DNA of 64,000 nucleotides from [Clostridium] celerecrescens 18A (GTDB taxonomy: Bacteria; Bacillota; Clostridia; Lachnospirales; Lachnospiraceae): assembly GCF_002797975.1 (NCBI RefSeq), contig NZ_PGET01000001.1, positions 1,426,001-1,490,000 of the forward strand. Direction: 5' to 3'. Positions 54,138 through 62,610 of the stretch are shown piece after piece. The position numbers and the translations under genes were made by a program. A model generated the notes under the pieces. The model did no database searches and was not told where the DNA came from. It saw only the letters and a list, made by a program, of their open reading frames with translations. Each line of letters begins with the position of its first letter. Within the stretch, counting starts at the first letter, position 1.

Positions 54138-55403
54138 ATGGGAATGACGATGACCCAGAAAATATTGGCAGCCCATGCAGGGCTTTCCGAGGTAAAGGCA
54201 GGCCAGCTGATCGAAGCAGAACTGGATCTGGTATTGGGGAATGATATCACATCTCCGGTTGCCATTAAGGAGATGGAGAAGTTTGATAAAGATACAATTT
54301 TTCATAAAGATAAGATTGCCCTGGTCATGGACCACTTTATTCCAAATAAGGATATTAAATCAGCAGAAAACTGCAAATGCTGCCGTGATTTTGCCGGCAA
54401 ACACGAAATTACCAATTATTTCGATGTAGGTCAGATGGGAATCGAACATGCCCTTCTTCCGGAAAAAGGACTGGTGGTTGCAGGAGATGCAGTCATTGGA
54501 GCGGACTCCCATACATGTACCTATGGAGCACTGGGAGCTTTTTCTACCGGTGTAGGCAGTACGGATATGGCGGCAGGTATGGTAACAGGAAAGGCCTGGT
54601 TCAAGGTGCCGACCGCAATTAAGTTTGAACTGGTGGGGAAACCTTCCAAATGGGTAAGCGGCAAGGATGTTATTTTGCATATCATAGGCATGATCGGTGT
54701 AGACGGTGCTTTATATAAGTCAATGGAATTTTCCGGAGAGGGTATCAGGAATTTAACCATGGATGACCGTTTTACTATTTGCAACATGGCCATTGAGGCT
54801 GGCGGGAAGAACGGTATTTTCCCGGTGGATGATCTTGCAATCCAGTACATAAAGGATCATTCAAAGCGTGATTATAAAATCTATGAGGCGGATGCGGATG
54901 CAGAATATGAGGCAGTTTATACCATTGACTTATCCAAATTAGAGCCAACGGTTTCTTTCCCCCACCTTCCTGAAAATACCAGGACCATCGGCACGTTTGG
55001 TGAAATTAAAGTAGATCAGTCGGTAATCGGCTCCTGTACCAACGGCCGGCTTGATGATATGCGCATAGCAGCCGCTGTCATGAAAGGACATAAAGTGGCA
55101 AAAAATGTACGCTGTATCGTGATTCCGGCTACTCAGGAAATCTATTTGCAGTCTATGAGGGAGGGCCTTTTAGAAATCTTTATTGAAGCCGGAGCTGTAG
55201 TCAGCACACCAACCTGCGGACCGTGCCTTGGCGGCTATATGGGTATTCTGGCGGCAGGAGAGCGCTGCATCTCTACCACCAACCGTAATTTTGTTGGACG
55301 TATGGGTCATGTGGAATCAGAAGTATATTTAGCCAACCCTGCAGTGGCTGCTGCAAGTGCGATTACCGGTCATATATGTGCGCCGGATGAACTGGGATTA
55401 TAG
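54138..55403 (+). CDS. leuC: 3-isopropylmalate dehydratase large subunit
   Basis: A 421-residue aconitase-family enzyme. The 4Fe-4S ligands are in [10 protein letters not shown] and [27 protein letters not shown] is a further substrate-site hallmark. With LeuD it isomerises isopropylmalate in leucine synthesis; the length is of the archaeal/clostridial LeuC2 type. ATG 54138 follows AGGAGG by nine bases. leuD starts 12 bases after the stop. Confidence 0.96.
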   Translation: MGMTMTQKILAAHAGLSEVKAGQLIEAELDLVLGNDITSPVAIKEMEKFDKDTIFHKDKIALVMDHFIPNKDIKSAENCKCCRDFAGKHEITNYFDVGQMGIEHALLPEKGLVVAGDAVIGADSHTCTYGALGAFSTGVGSTDMAAGMVTGKAWFKVPTAIKFELVGKPSKWVSGKDVILHIIGMIGVDGALYKSMEFSGEGIRNLTMDDRFTICNMAIEAGGKNGIFPVDDLAIQYIKDHSKRDYKIYEADADAEYEAVYTIDLSKLEPTVSFPHLPENTRTIGTFGEIKVDQSVIGSCTNGRLDDMRIAAAVMKGHKVAKNVRCIVIPATQEIYLQSMREGLLEIFIEAGAVVSTPTCGPCLGGYMGILAAGERCISTTNRNFVGRMGHVESEVYLANPAVAAASAITGHICAPDELGL

Positions 55404-55415
55404 GAGGTTGTAAAT

Positions 55416-55904
55416 ATGAAGGCATGTGGATCTGTTTTTAAATATGGAGATAATGTGGACACGGATGTTATCATTCCGGCAAGATATTTGAATATTACAG
55501 ATGGGAAAGAGCTGGCTAAGCACTGTATGGAGGATATTGACAAGGAATTTGTTACCAATGTAAAAAATGGAGATATTATTGTCGCAAATAAAAACTTTGG
55601 ATGCGGTTCTTCCAGAGAGCATGCGCCCCTTGTTATCAAATGTGCAGGAATAAGCTGTGTGATTGCCGAAACTTTTGCCAGGATTTTCTACCGGAATGCA
55701 ATTAATATCGGCCTTCCTATTATAGAATGCCCGGAAGCTGCCAGAGCCATTCAGGCAGGAGATGAGGTTATGGTTGATTTTGACAGCGGTATTATCACCA
55801 ATAAAACCACCGGTGAATCCTTTGAGGGGCAGGCATTTCCTCCCTTTATGCAGGGGATCATTTCAGCGGGAGGGTTATTTCCCTATATTAATAAGAAGAG
55901 ATAG
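55416..55904 (+). CDS. leuD: 3-isopropylmalate dehydratase small subunit
   Basis: A 162-residue swivel-domain subunit ([28 protein letters not shown] carries the active-site loop; [17 protein letters not shown]). It completes the LeuCD enzyme. TAGGAGG precedes the ATG. leuA and leuB are absent from this locus. Confidence 0.96.
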   Translation: MKACGSVFKYGDNVDTDVIIPARYLNITDGKELAKHCMEDIDKEFVTNVKNGDIIVANKNFGCGSSREHAPLVIKCAGISCVIAETFARIFYRNAINIGLPIIECPEAARAIQAGDEVMVDFDSGIITNKTTGESFEGQAFPPFMQGIISAGGLFPYINKKR

Positions 55905-55924
55905 CTTTTTTCCATGGAAATTAA

Positions 55925-55969
55925 GTCCGTAACTGTCAGGAATTGTATTTGACAGTTACGGACCTTTTT
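55925..55969 (+). terminator. terminator after leuD
   Basis: A 14-base stem GTCCGTAACTGTCA/TGACAGTTACGGAC followed by CTTTTT. Confidence 0.9.
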
Positions 55970-55993
55970 GCTGTGGGAAATGTTTTTCCGGCA

Positions 55994-56022
55994 TTGCCAA
56001 TAAAAGAAATGCATATTATAAT
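55994..56022 (+). promoter_or_regulatory. promoter of ybaK
   Basis: TTGCCA (55994-55999), 17-base spacer, TATAAT (56017-56022). Confidence 0.75.
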
Positions 56023-56049
56023 TAAAAAAAATTCTAGGAGTTGATCTAT

Positions 56050-56523
56050 ATGGTAAAGACAAATGCAATGAGAATGCTTGACAAGGCAAAGGTCGAGTAT
56101 ACCACCAGGGAATATGAAGTAGACGAGCAGGATCTATCCGGCAGCCATGCAGCAGATATGATGGGGGCAGATCATGGAAGCGTATTTAAAACTCTTGTAT
56201 TAAAAGGAGAAAAAATAGGATATCTGGTCTGCTGCATTCCGGTTGATGGGGAACTGGATTTGAAAAAAGTGGCGAAGGCTGCCGGAGATAAGAAGGTAGA
56301 GATGATTCCCATGAAGGATTTGCAGGGAATCACAGGATATATACGCGGAGGCTGTTCTCCCATCGGCATGAAAAAACAATTTCCTACATTTGTCGAAGAA
56401 ACGGCCCGCTCTTATGAGGAAATTGTCGTCAGCGGAGGCTTAAGAGGACAGCAAATCGTCATTGCTCCCCAGGCCCTTGTTGCGTTTATAAAGGGCAGTT
56501 TTGCCCCCCTTACCCATAATTAG
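56050..56523 (+). CDS. ybaK: YbaK family Cys-tRNA(Pro) deacylase
   Basis: A 157-residue YbaK/EbsC-type editing protein (TNAMRMLDKAKVEYTTREY; DHGSVFKTLVLKG; IRGGCSPIGMKKQFPTF). It hydrolyses Cys wrongly attached to tRNA-Pro. The start is ATG 56050, nine bases behind TAGGAG. A single-gene unit with its own promoter. Confidence 0.92.
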   Translation: MVKTNAMRMLDKAKVEYTTREYEVDEQDLSGSHAADMMGADHGSVFKTLVLKGEKIGYLVCCIPVDGELDLKKVAKAAGDKKVEMIPMKDLQGITGYIRGGCSPIGMKKQFPTFVEETARSYEEIVVSGGLRGQQIVIAPQALVAFIKGSFAPLTHN

Positions 56524-56727
56524 TTTACATAATACAAGAAATGCTGTGGACAAGTCATACAGTTGAAGTTGAATAATTAACATAAATGTAACACTATTGT
56601 AAAATATGAGTGCAATAATAGCATAAAAAGCAGGGAAATACCTGGGGTGAAATAGTGTATAATGCACAAATGAAAAAGGGGGATGAAAATTTAGAAATTA
56701 AAATATCACAAAAATGTTAAATGGGCA

Positions 56728-56757
56728 TTGACTTTTTTGGCAGGCTTCTTCTATAAT
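56728..56757 (+). promoter_or_regulatory. promoter of the cell-wall hydrolase gene
   Basis: TTGACT (56728-56733), 18-base spacer, TATAAT (56752-56757). The leader holds a small GGCTG...CAGCC hairpin near 56779-56800. The rest of the 56524-56727 gap shows nothing firm. Confidence 0.65.
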
Positions 56758-56832
56758 TACGGACGTCACCAGGAAACGGCTGTGGAATGTAACCCAGCCC
56801 AGGCAAGTGATATAAGAGAAAGAGGTGTATAT

Positions 56833-57732
56833 ATGCTTACACTACGCTCTATCCTTCAACAGATTTGTCAATTCTTCAGAGGGATGTCCTTTAAGGTCAC
56901 AAAGCGGATGTATCGTTCTTCCGCAGTTTTTATGGCGGGTGCGGCAATTATTACTGTTGTGGCGTTTACCTCAGCAGGATTTGGAAGCGGCGGCAGAAAT
57001 GCTTTAACGGCATTTGCGGAAACGCCGGAGTCAGAAGACTCTCCGGATAAAGAAGAAGTAAAAGATGAAACAGTGAATGAAGAAACCGTTACCCAGGAAA
57101 AAGCCCAGATAAAACTTACGGAAGTCAGAATGCAGGCTCAACAGCTGGCCGGTGATTTCCTGGAAAAAGATGTGATCCTGAAACAGGAACAGGCGGAGGA
57201 GTCCAAGGCAGAGATTGAGCGAATCAATACGAAGATCGCCATGGAAGAAGAGGCTAAACGGCAGGCAGAGGAAGCAGCTAAAAAAGCGGCGGAAGCAAAG
57301 AAAGCGGCAGAAGAGGCAGCAAAGAAGGCAGAGGAAGAAAAGGCTGCTCATTCTACGTCAGTGACTCAGGACGATTATCAGGTCCTGCTGAAGATCGTGC
57401 AGGCGGAAGCCGGTATTTGCGACGACAAGGGTAAGATCCTTGTGGCCAACGTAATTATTAACCGCGTAAAGAGCGGAAAATTTCCCGACACGGTGAAAGG
57501 AGTCGTCTATGAACCCTCCCAGTTTTCACCGGTATCAAACGGCAGTATTAATTCCGTAAAAGTGACAGATGATACGAAACAGTGTGTTGACCGTGCGCTG
57601 TCAGGAGAGGATTATTCCAACGGAGCCCTGTATTTTATGAATCGGGGTGGCTCCAGAAGAGGTGCTATCAGCTGGTTTGATTCCCATCTGACTTATCTAT
57701 TTCAGCATGGCAACCATGAATTTTTTAAATAA
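56833..57732 (+). CDS. SleB/CwlJ-type cell-wall hydrolase
   Basis: A 299-residue exported protein. A signal or anchor helix lies at about residues 34-54 (AVFMAGAAIITVVAFTSAGF), then an acidic linker and an Ala/Lys/Glu coiled coil (about 130-180, EEAAKKAAEAKKAAEEAAKK), then a C-terminal Hydrolase_2 domain (QAEAGICDDKGKILVANVII; DSHLTYLFQHGNHEFFK). In spore formers such enzymes open the spore cortex at germination, but similar vegetative proteins exist. ATG 56833 follows AGAGGTG. A sigma-A-like promoter argues for vegetative use. Confidence 0.87.
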   Translation: MLTLRSILQQICQFFRGMSFKVTKRMYRSSAVFMAGAAIITVVAFTSAGFGSGGRNALTAFAETPESEDSPDKEEVKDETVNEETVTQEKAQIKLTEVRMQAQQLAGDFLEKDVILKQEQAEESKAEIERINTKIAMEEEAKRQAEEAAKKAAEAKKAAEEAAKKAEEEKAAHSTSVTQDDYQVLLKIVQAEAGICDDKGKILVANVIINRVKSGKFPDTVKGVVYEPSQFSPVSNGSINSVKVTDDTKQCVDRALSGEDYSNGALYFMNRGGSRRGAISWFDSHLTYLFQHGNHEFFK

Positions 57733-57737
57733 AAACA

Positions 57738-57767
57738 TTGTAGAATATTCTGCTTTCGGTGTATACT
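57738..57767 (+). promoter_or_regulatory. promoter of the YhcH-family gene
   Basis: TTGTAG (57738-57743), 18-base spacer, TATACT (57762-57767). Confidence 0.55.
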
Positions 57768-57835
57768 ATATGTGCATGCAGGTACCCCTTGAATCTGCGG
57801 CCAAACGATACGATACATAAAAGGAGAATAGGATT

Positions 57836-58300
57836 ATGATTTTTGATTCGGCAAAAAACCTTGATTTTTACAGAAGCCTTGGAGTGGACGGAAGATACGA
57901 AAAGGCAGTTAATTTTCTTAAGAACACTGATTTAGAGAGCCTGGCGCCAGGCAAATATGAGATTGACGGCAAGAATGTTTTTGCGAATGTAACTGAGTAT
58001 ACGACGGTTCCTTGGGAGGAAGCCAAGTACGAAGCTCACCATAATTACACAGATATTCAATATGTGATATCCGGTTCTGAAACCATGACATATGCACGGA
58101 TCGATGAACTGAATGAAAAGGTACCTTATAACGAAGAAAAAGATGTTGTATTTTACGACAATGAAAATCCAGGCTTAAAAGTAGTGGTAAAAGCTGGAGA
58201 ATATATGATTTTCAATCCCTGGGATGGTCACAAGCCAAAAGCAGCTGTAAGTGAACCGGCTTTGATTAAAAAAGTGATTGTTAAGATCAAAGAGAACTAA
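57836..58300 (+). CDS. YhcH/YjgK/YiaL family protein
   Basis: A 154-residue cupin-like protein (DUF386). Metal-type residues appear in EAHHNYTDIQYVISG, and MIFNPWDGHKPKAA closes the fold. Members lie in sialic acid or sugar-acid operons and may act as sugar anomerases or epimerases; here it stands alone. AAAGGAG precedes the ATG. Confidence 0.9.
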   Translation: MIFDSAKNLDFYRSLGVDGRYEKAVNFLKNTDLESLAPGKYEIDGKNVFANVTEYTTVPWEEAKYEAHHNYTDIQYVISGSETMTYARIDELNEKVPYNEEKDVVFYDNENPGLKVVVKAGEYMIFNPWDGHKPKAAVSEPALIKKVIVKIKEN

Positions 58301-58304
58301 TTAA

Positions 58305-58350
58305 AAAACGGGAACCGATCCTTTTTCAAAGGATCAGCTCCCGTTTTCTT
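58305..58350. terminator. bidirectional terminator
   Basis: AAAACGGGA..GATCCTTTT pairs with AAAGGATC..TCCCGTTTT, with T runs toward both convergent genes. Confidence 0.85.
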
Positions 58351-58351
58351 T

Positions 58352-59317
58352 TTATGGATTCCAGTTGTCCGGACCGGACAGGACTGCTTCTTTTGTGAAA
58401 CTTTTACGATCAGTTTCTGTCAGCCGGTGAATCCAGTCCGGCCGTTTTTCCATCTCGGCACCAGGGCCGTAACTGCCATATTCGCCGTAGAAGGTATGTT
58501 TATGGGCAGCTTCCTTGTTCCAGTCATGCCAGCCTTCTTTGCAGATATGATTATCCATAAAGCAGTTTATCAGCACGGTTTTCCCATACTCTCTCCATGG
58601 ACGACCAAGGTAAGCGTTGTCAGAAGGGCAGTTGCCCTCAAAGCGGCAATTTGCCATGACATAGCCATATTCCTGTCCTTTTGGAGTAGAGGCGGCAGTT
58701 ACATAGCTGCTGATCTCAATCCCCGTATATTTGGAAAAGAAGGTGCAGCCTTCAAAATAAGCGGTTGCGCTGCCGAAAATAAAGTCAATGTCCCCTTCTA
58801 AGTAACAGTTTTTATAATAGTGCCGGCCGTTGATCCGGGGAGAATGCTGCTTTGGTCCAATAAAACCATTGGGTTCGATTTCCTTTGGAGGAAGGGGACC
58901 TGTAAAAAGAGTATCCTGGTTTCCTAAGAAACGACAGTTTTCAAAAAACAACCGGTCTCCATCGGCATAAAGGGCCAAAGCCTGTCCGACATCGGTGCCA
59001 ATTCCCGCGCTGTTTTCAAATGTAAGATTCTTAGCGGTAAAATCATGGGTATCGATCAGGCAGGAATAGGTGCGGAAGGTGCCACGCTTCATCCCATCCT
59101 CCATGGTCATGCGGGCATAAAGGCCGTAAGAGAGTATGGTGCTTTCTGCATCTTCCCCGACAAAGGTTACATGAGGAACCGTTACGGCTATCTGCTCTTC
59201 ATAAAAACCCTTGTGTATGTAGAGGACCTGTTCCTCCGTATGATCAGTTGGAAGAGAACGAAGTGCCTCTCCAATGCTTGTAAAATCTCCTGTACCATCT
59301 TTTGAAATATGAATCAT
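58352..59317 (-). CDS. pectinesterase (intracellular type)
   Basis: A 321-residue family CE8 pectinesterase, a right-handed beta helix. Active-site motifs are GNQDTLF (Gln and Asp), GDIDFIFG (Asp) and LGRPWR (Arg). It removes methyl groups from galacturonan. There is no signal peptide, so it should act on short methylated oligogalacturonides already imported into the cell. It has its own promoter; no pectate lyase or uronate genes are adjacent. Confidence 0.92.
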   Translation of the reverse strand: MIHISKDGTGDFTSIGEALRSLPTDHTEEQVLYIHKGFYEEQIAVTVPHVTFVGEDAESTILSYGLYARMTMEDGMKRGTFRTYSCLIDTHDFTAKNLTFENSAGIGTDVGQALALYADGDRLFFENCRFLGNQDTLFTGPLPPKEIEPNGFIGPKQHSPRINGRHYYKNCYLEGDIDFIFGSATAYFEGCTFFSKYTGIEISSYVTAASTPKGQEYGYVMANCRFEGNCPSDNAYLGRPWREYGKTVLINCFMDNHICKEGWHDWNKEAAHKHTFYGEYGSYGPGAEMEKRPDWIHRLTETDRKSFTKEAVLSGPDNWNP

Positions 59318-59366
59318 AATTTTCCCTTCTTTTGCTTATTGTACACAAAATGCATAATATATATTT

Positions 59367-59395
59367 AATATATCCATTTTTTAGGAAAATTGCAA
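59367..59395 (-). promoter_or_regulatory. promoter of the pectinesterase gene
   Basis: Minus strand TTGCAA (59395-59390), 17-base spacer, TATATT (59372-59367). Confidence 0.65.
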
Positions 59396-59404
59396 TGAAA
59401 ATCA

Positions 59405-59433
59405 TTGACTTTTTCTTAACAAAGTGAGATAAT
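59405..59433 (+). promoter_or_regulatory. promoter of pckA
   Basis: TTGACT (59405-59410), 17-base spacer, GATAAT (59428-59433), divergent from and adjacent to the pectinesterase promoter. Confidence 0.75.
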
Positions 59434-59471
59434 AGTAACAAATTTGGATTTTATAAAAGGAGGATTTTTCT

Positions 59472-61163
59472 ATGTCAACAAAAGCATATTATCCAATCAA
59501 TGAAATTGGAAAAGGCCAACCAGGTTTTGCAACTACGCGTTCGATCATTGAAGCTCCGTTTTATGGAAACAACGTAATTAAGGTTAATACACTTAGAGAG
59601 GCATATGAACTGGCTAAGAATTCACCAGGAACCGTGGTGACGGACATGCCTGTGTACAGGGGAGAGGAATTTGGCCTTGATAAAGATGCCAAGGTTCTCT
59701 TATTTAACGATGGTGCGATTACCGGACGTTATGCGACTGCAAGAAGAATCGCAGGAGAACCCGGTGTAAATTGCGGCGCTCTTGACAAAGTTGTTATGGA
59801 CGCAGTTTATGAAACCCGTTGGAAAACAATGTATCATGCAGAGGTTTATGCCGGACTTGATCCTGAATTCATGGTGAAGGTACATCTCCTTATTCCGGAA
59901 GGTGAAGAAAATATTCTGTATAACTGGATGCTGAACTTCCAGTATATGTCTGATGAGTATGCGAAAATGTATAAAGCTTCTAAACCAGTCGGCGACGGAA
60001 AAGAAGCAGATATCTATATCTTCTCTGATCCTCAGTGGAATGGTTCCGACCGTCCTGGAGTAGATCTGTCCTGCTTAAGCGATCCTAAATGTTTATGCTA
60101 CTTTAATACGGACCAGAACTGTGCTGCAATCCTGGGTATGAGATACTTCGGTGAGCACAAAAAAGGTACCCTTACTATGGTATGGGCTCTTGCTAACCGC
60201 AACGGATATGCTTCCTGCCACGGCGGACAGAAAGAATATAACTTGACTGATGGTTCCAAATATGTTGCATCTGTATTTGGTTTATCCGGCTCAGGAAAAT
60301 CCACCATCACTCATGCAAAGCATGGCGGAAAATATGATGTTACCGTTCTCCATGACGATGCTTTCATCATCAATACCGATACCTGCTCATCTGTGGCAAT
60401 AGAGCCTACATACTTTGATAAGACACAGGATTACCCGACCGGCTGTGAAGATAATAAATATCTCTTAACTGCCCAGAACTGTTCCTGTACCTTAGACGAA
60501 TACGGAAAGATCCAGCTGGTAACAGAGGATATCAGAAACGGCAATGGACGTGCCATCAAATCAAAACTGTGGTCTCCCAACCGTGTGGATAAGATCGAAG
60601 CACCGGTTAATGCAATTTTCTGGATCATGAAGGATCCTACCATTCCGCCGGTAGTAAAATTAAAAGGCGCTTCCCTGGCCTCTGTTATGGGTGCAACTCT
60701 TGCAACAAAGAGATCATCAGCAGAAAGACTGGCACCGGGTGCTGATCCCAATGCTCTGGTGGTTGTTCCTTATGCCAATCCATTCAGAACCTATCCTCTG
60801 GCCAATGACTATGAGAAATTTAAAAAACTGGTAGAAGAGAAGAACGTAGATTGCTATATTATCAACACTGGTGATTTCATGGGCAAGAAGGTTCAGCCTA
60901 AGGATACCTTAGGCATCCTGGAAGCCATTGTGGATAAGACCGCCCAGTTCAAACAGTGGGGACCATTCTCTGACATCGAAATCTTTGAGTGGGAAGGATT
61001 TGTTCCGGACCTTCATGATGCCTCTTACGCAGAGCAGTTAAAGGCACGTATGGAAGACCGTGTGAAATTCGTTGCAAATACTGCATCTGTAAAGGAAGGC
61101 TATGATAAGCTTCCGGATGATGCCCTGGCAGCACTTCAGAAAATTGTTGAGGAATTAAAATAA
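59472..61163 (+). CDS. pckA: phosphoenolpyruvate carboxykinase (ATP)
   Basis: A 563-residue ATP-type PEPCK. The P-loop GLSGSGKST lies at about residues 271-279; VLHDDAFIIN supplies the metal-binding Asp; WALANRNGYASCHGGQKEYNL and GRAIKSKLWSPNRVDKIEAP are further family regions. It interconverts oxaloacetate plus ATP and PEP plus CO2; in anaerobes it often runs toward oxaloacetate in fermentation. AAAGGAGG precedes the ATG. It is somewhat longer than the 530-540 residues usual elsewhere. Confidence 0.95.
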   Translation: MSTKAYYPINEIGKGQPGFATTRSIIEAPFYGNNVIKVNTLREAYELAKNSPGTVVTDMPVYRGEEFGLDKDAKVLLFNDGAITGRYATARRIAGEPGVNCGALDKVVMDAVYETRWKTMYHAEVYAGLDPEFMVKVHLLIPEGEENILYNWMLNFQYMSDEYAKMYKASKPVGDGKEADIYIFSDPQWNGSDRPGVDLSCLSDPKCLCYFNTDQNCAAILGMRYFGEHKKGTLTMVWALANRNGYASCHGGQKEYNLTDGSKYVASVFGLSGSGKSTITHAKHGGKYDVTVLHDDAFIINTDTCSSVAIEPTYFDKTQDYPTGCEDNKYLLTAQNCSCTLDEYGKIQLVTEDIRNGNGRAIKSKLWSPNRVDKIEAPVNAIFWIMKDPTIPPVVKLKGASLASVMGATLATKRSSAERLAPGADPNALVVVPYANPFRTYPLANDYEKFKKLVEEKNVDCYIINTGDFMGKKVQPKDTLGILEAIVDKTAQFKQWGPFSDIEIFEWEGFVPDLHDASYAEQLKARMEDRVKFVANTASVKEGYDKLPDDALAALQKIVEELK

Positions 61164-61171
61164 AATTTCAT

Positions 61172-61211
61172 AGAGACGAAAAAGGACTTTCCTTTTTCGT
61201 CTCTGTTTTTG
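61172..61211 (+). terminator. terminator after pckA
   Basis: AGAGACGAAAAAGG pairs with CCTTTTTCGTCTCT, followed by GTTTTT. Confidence 0.9.
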
Positions 61212-61282
61212 CGTGGATACCACGTCAGTTAAGAAAAACCCTCAAAGAGTGTTTTTCTTTATTTCACCATACAGGAGGCACC

Positions 61283-61927
61283 ATGAATAAAGAATATCTG
61301 TTGTTTGATTTAGATGGAACCCTTACGGACCCCAAAGAGGGCATAACGAAGTCTGTCCAGTATAGCCTCCGGCATTTTGGGATTGAGGTGGAGAATTTAG
61401 ATGAGCTTTGCTGCTTTATCGGGCCGCCTTTAAAGGACAGCTTTATGGAGTATTATGGCTTTAGTGAGGAACAGGCAAAAAAGGCCATTGATATTTACCG
61501 GGAATATTTTTCAGAAAAAGGATTGTATGAAAATAAGGCCTATGAAGGCGTGCTGGATGTACTGCAGTCTCTTCTTAAGGCAGGGAAAAAGCTTTATGTG
61601 GCCTCCTCAAAGCCGGAAGTGTTTGTCCGGATGATCCTTAAACATTTTGAGCTGGATTCCTGTTTTTTATTTATGGGAGGTGCCGACATGGATGAAACCA
61701 GGGTAAAAAAAGCAGATGTGATACGTTATGTTTTAAAAGAATGCGGAATTACCGATTTGGACAAGACGGTGATGATCGGAGACAGGAAGCATGATGTTTT
61801 GGGGGCTAAAGAAACCGGAATTGCATCCGTAGGGGTGTTATATGGATATGGAAGCAGACAGGAGCTTACAAAAGCCGGAGCGGATGTTTTGGCAGATACA
61901 ATTTTTGATTTGCAGAATCTGTTATAG
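61283..61927 (+). CDS. HAD-IA family phosphatase (Gph-like)
   Basis: A 214-residue HAD phosphatase. Motif I LFDLDGTLTDP holds the nucleophile Asp, motif II VASSKP, and motif III/IV lies in VMIGDRKHDVLGAKETG. A helical cap (residues about 15-85) marks subclass IA, as in phosphoglycolate or pyrophosphate phosphatases. The exact substrate is not determined. AGGAGG precedes the ATG. Confidence 0.9.
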   Translation: MNKEYLLFDLDGTLTDPKEGITKSVQYSLRHFGIEVENLDELCCFIGPPLKDSFMEYYGFSEEQAKKAIDIYREYFSEKGLYENKAYEGVLDVLQSLLKAGKKLYVASSKPEVFVRMILKHFELDSCFLFMGGADMDETRVKKADVIRYVLKECGITDLDKTVMIGDRKHDVLGAKETGIASVGVLYGYGSRQELTKAGADVLADTIFDLQNLL

Positions 61928-61974
61928 TATGCTATACTAGGTCTCTAACATTTTAAGCAGGAGGAATACAAGAG

Positions 61975-62238
61975 ATGAAAAAGGTGGAGATCGGATTCTG
62001 GGGAGTTGAGTCCATCCTGGAATTTGTCTCAATTGCGGGAGCGTGTAAAGAAAAAATAAATTTGGCCTGCGGAGATAGAACGGTAAACGCAAAATCGTTG
62101 CTTTCTGTGCTGTCTTTGGCCACTGCGGAAGGGTTGGAACTGATCATTCATGAAGACTCCAGCGACTCTCTTTTAAGACTTCTGGAACTGTATGTAGAGC
62201 ACGGAAGACTTCTTGGCAGCAAACATATTGCTGTCTGA
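61975..62238 (+). CDS. HPr-like protein lacking the active-site His
   Basis: An 87-residue protein of the HPr fold: DRTVNAKSLLSVLSLATAEG corresponds to the second half of HPr, including the region of regulatory Ser46 and its following helix. The first half lacks the G-x-HARPA segment: the corresponding stretch reads FWGVESILEFVSIAGACK, with no His to be phosphorylated by enzyme I. It is thus unlikely to carry phosphate to PTS sugars; a regulatory role is inferred. AGGAGGAA precedes the ATG. It lies just upstream of 6S RNA. Confidence 0.75.
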   Translation: MKKVEIGFWGVESILEFVSIAGACKEKINLACGDRTVNAKSLLSVLSLATAEGLELIIHEDSSDSLLRLLELYVEHGRLLGSKHIAV

Positions 62239-62276
62239 TCCAATAGATTAAAATCAAAACTGACAGGAAAAGGAAC

Positions 62277-62305
62277 TTGAAAAACAAAACAAAGTAGTGT
62301 ATACT
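62277..62305 (+). promoter_or_regulatory. promoter of 6S RNA
   Basis: TTGAAA (62277-62282), 17-base spacer, TATACT (62300-62305). Confidence 0.75.
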
Positions 62306-62311
62306 AAGACC

Positions 62312-62516
62312 ATAGAAAACATGGGAATGTAATTCCTGAAATGTGCGACACTCTTACCTTTTTTGAACCTACATTATGACTCATGGGATTCCGATATTTT
62401 CAGGTGGATGTCAAGCCTCCGTTTGCAGTGGAAGGCAGAAACTTGAGTGAGGTTGCCCACCTAGCAAGGCTAGGCGTCAATAAGTAAGAACCGGCATTTT
62501 GGGGTTACCAAAGAAA
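62312..62516 (+). ncRNA. ssrS: 6S RNA (Firmicute type)
   Basis: A non-coding stretch of about 205 bases between a strong promoter and a terminator. It carries segments I associate with Firmicute 6S RNA: GAACCTACATTATGA, GGTGGATGTCAAGCCTCC, GGAAGGCAGAAACTTGAGTG and CTAGCAAGGCTAGGCGTCAA. Outer segments GAAATGTGCG (about 62337) and CGGCATTTT (about 62492) can close the long hairpin. 6S RNA mimics an open promoter and sequesters sigma-A RNA polymerase. The ends are approximate. Confidence 0.8.
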
Positions 62517-62547
62517 AAAGCAGCGAGAAATCGCTGCTTTAATTTTA
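62517..62547 (+). terminator. terminator of 6S RNA
   Basis: AAAGCAGCGA, GAAA tetraloop, TCGCTGCTTT, then AATTTT. Confidence 0.85.
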
Positions 62548-62610
62548 TGTAAAAGTATGGTACAGTATAGGATAGACAATAGTCAATCTTAAAAACTTAG
62601 GAGAATTTTT

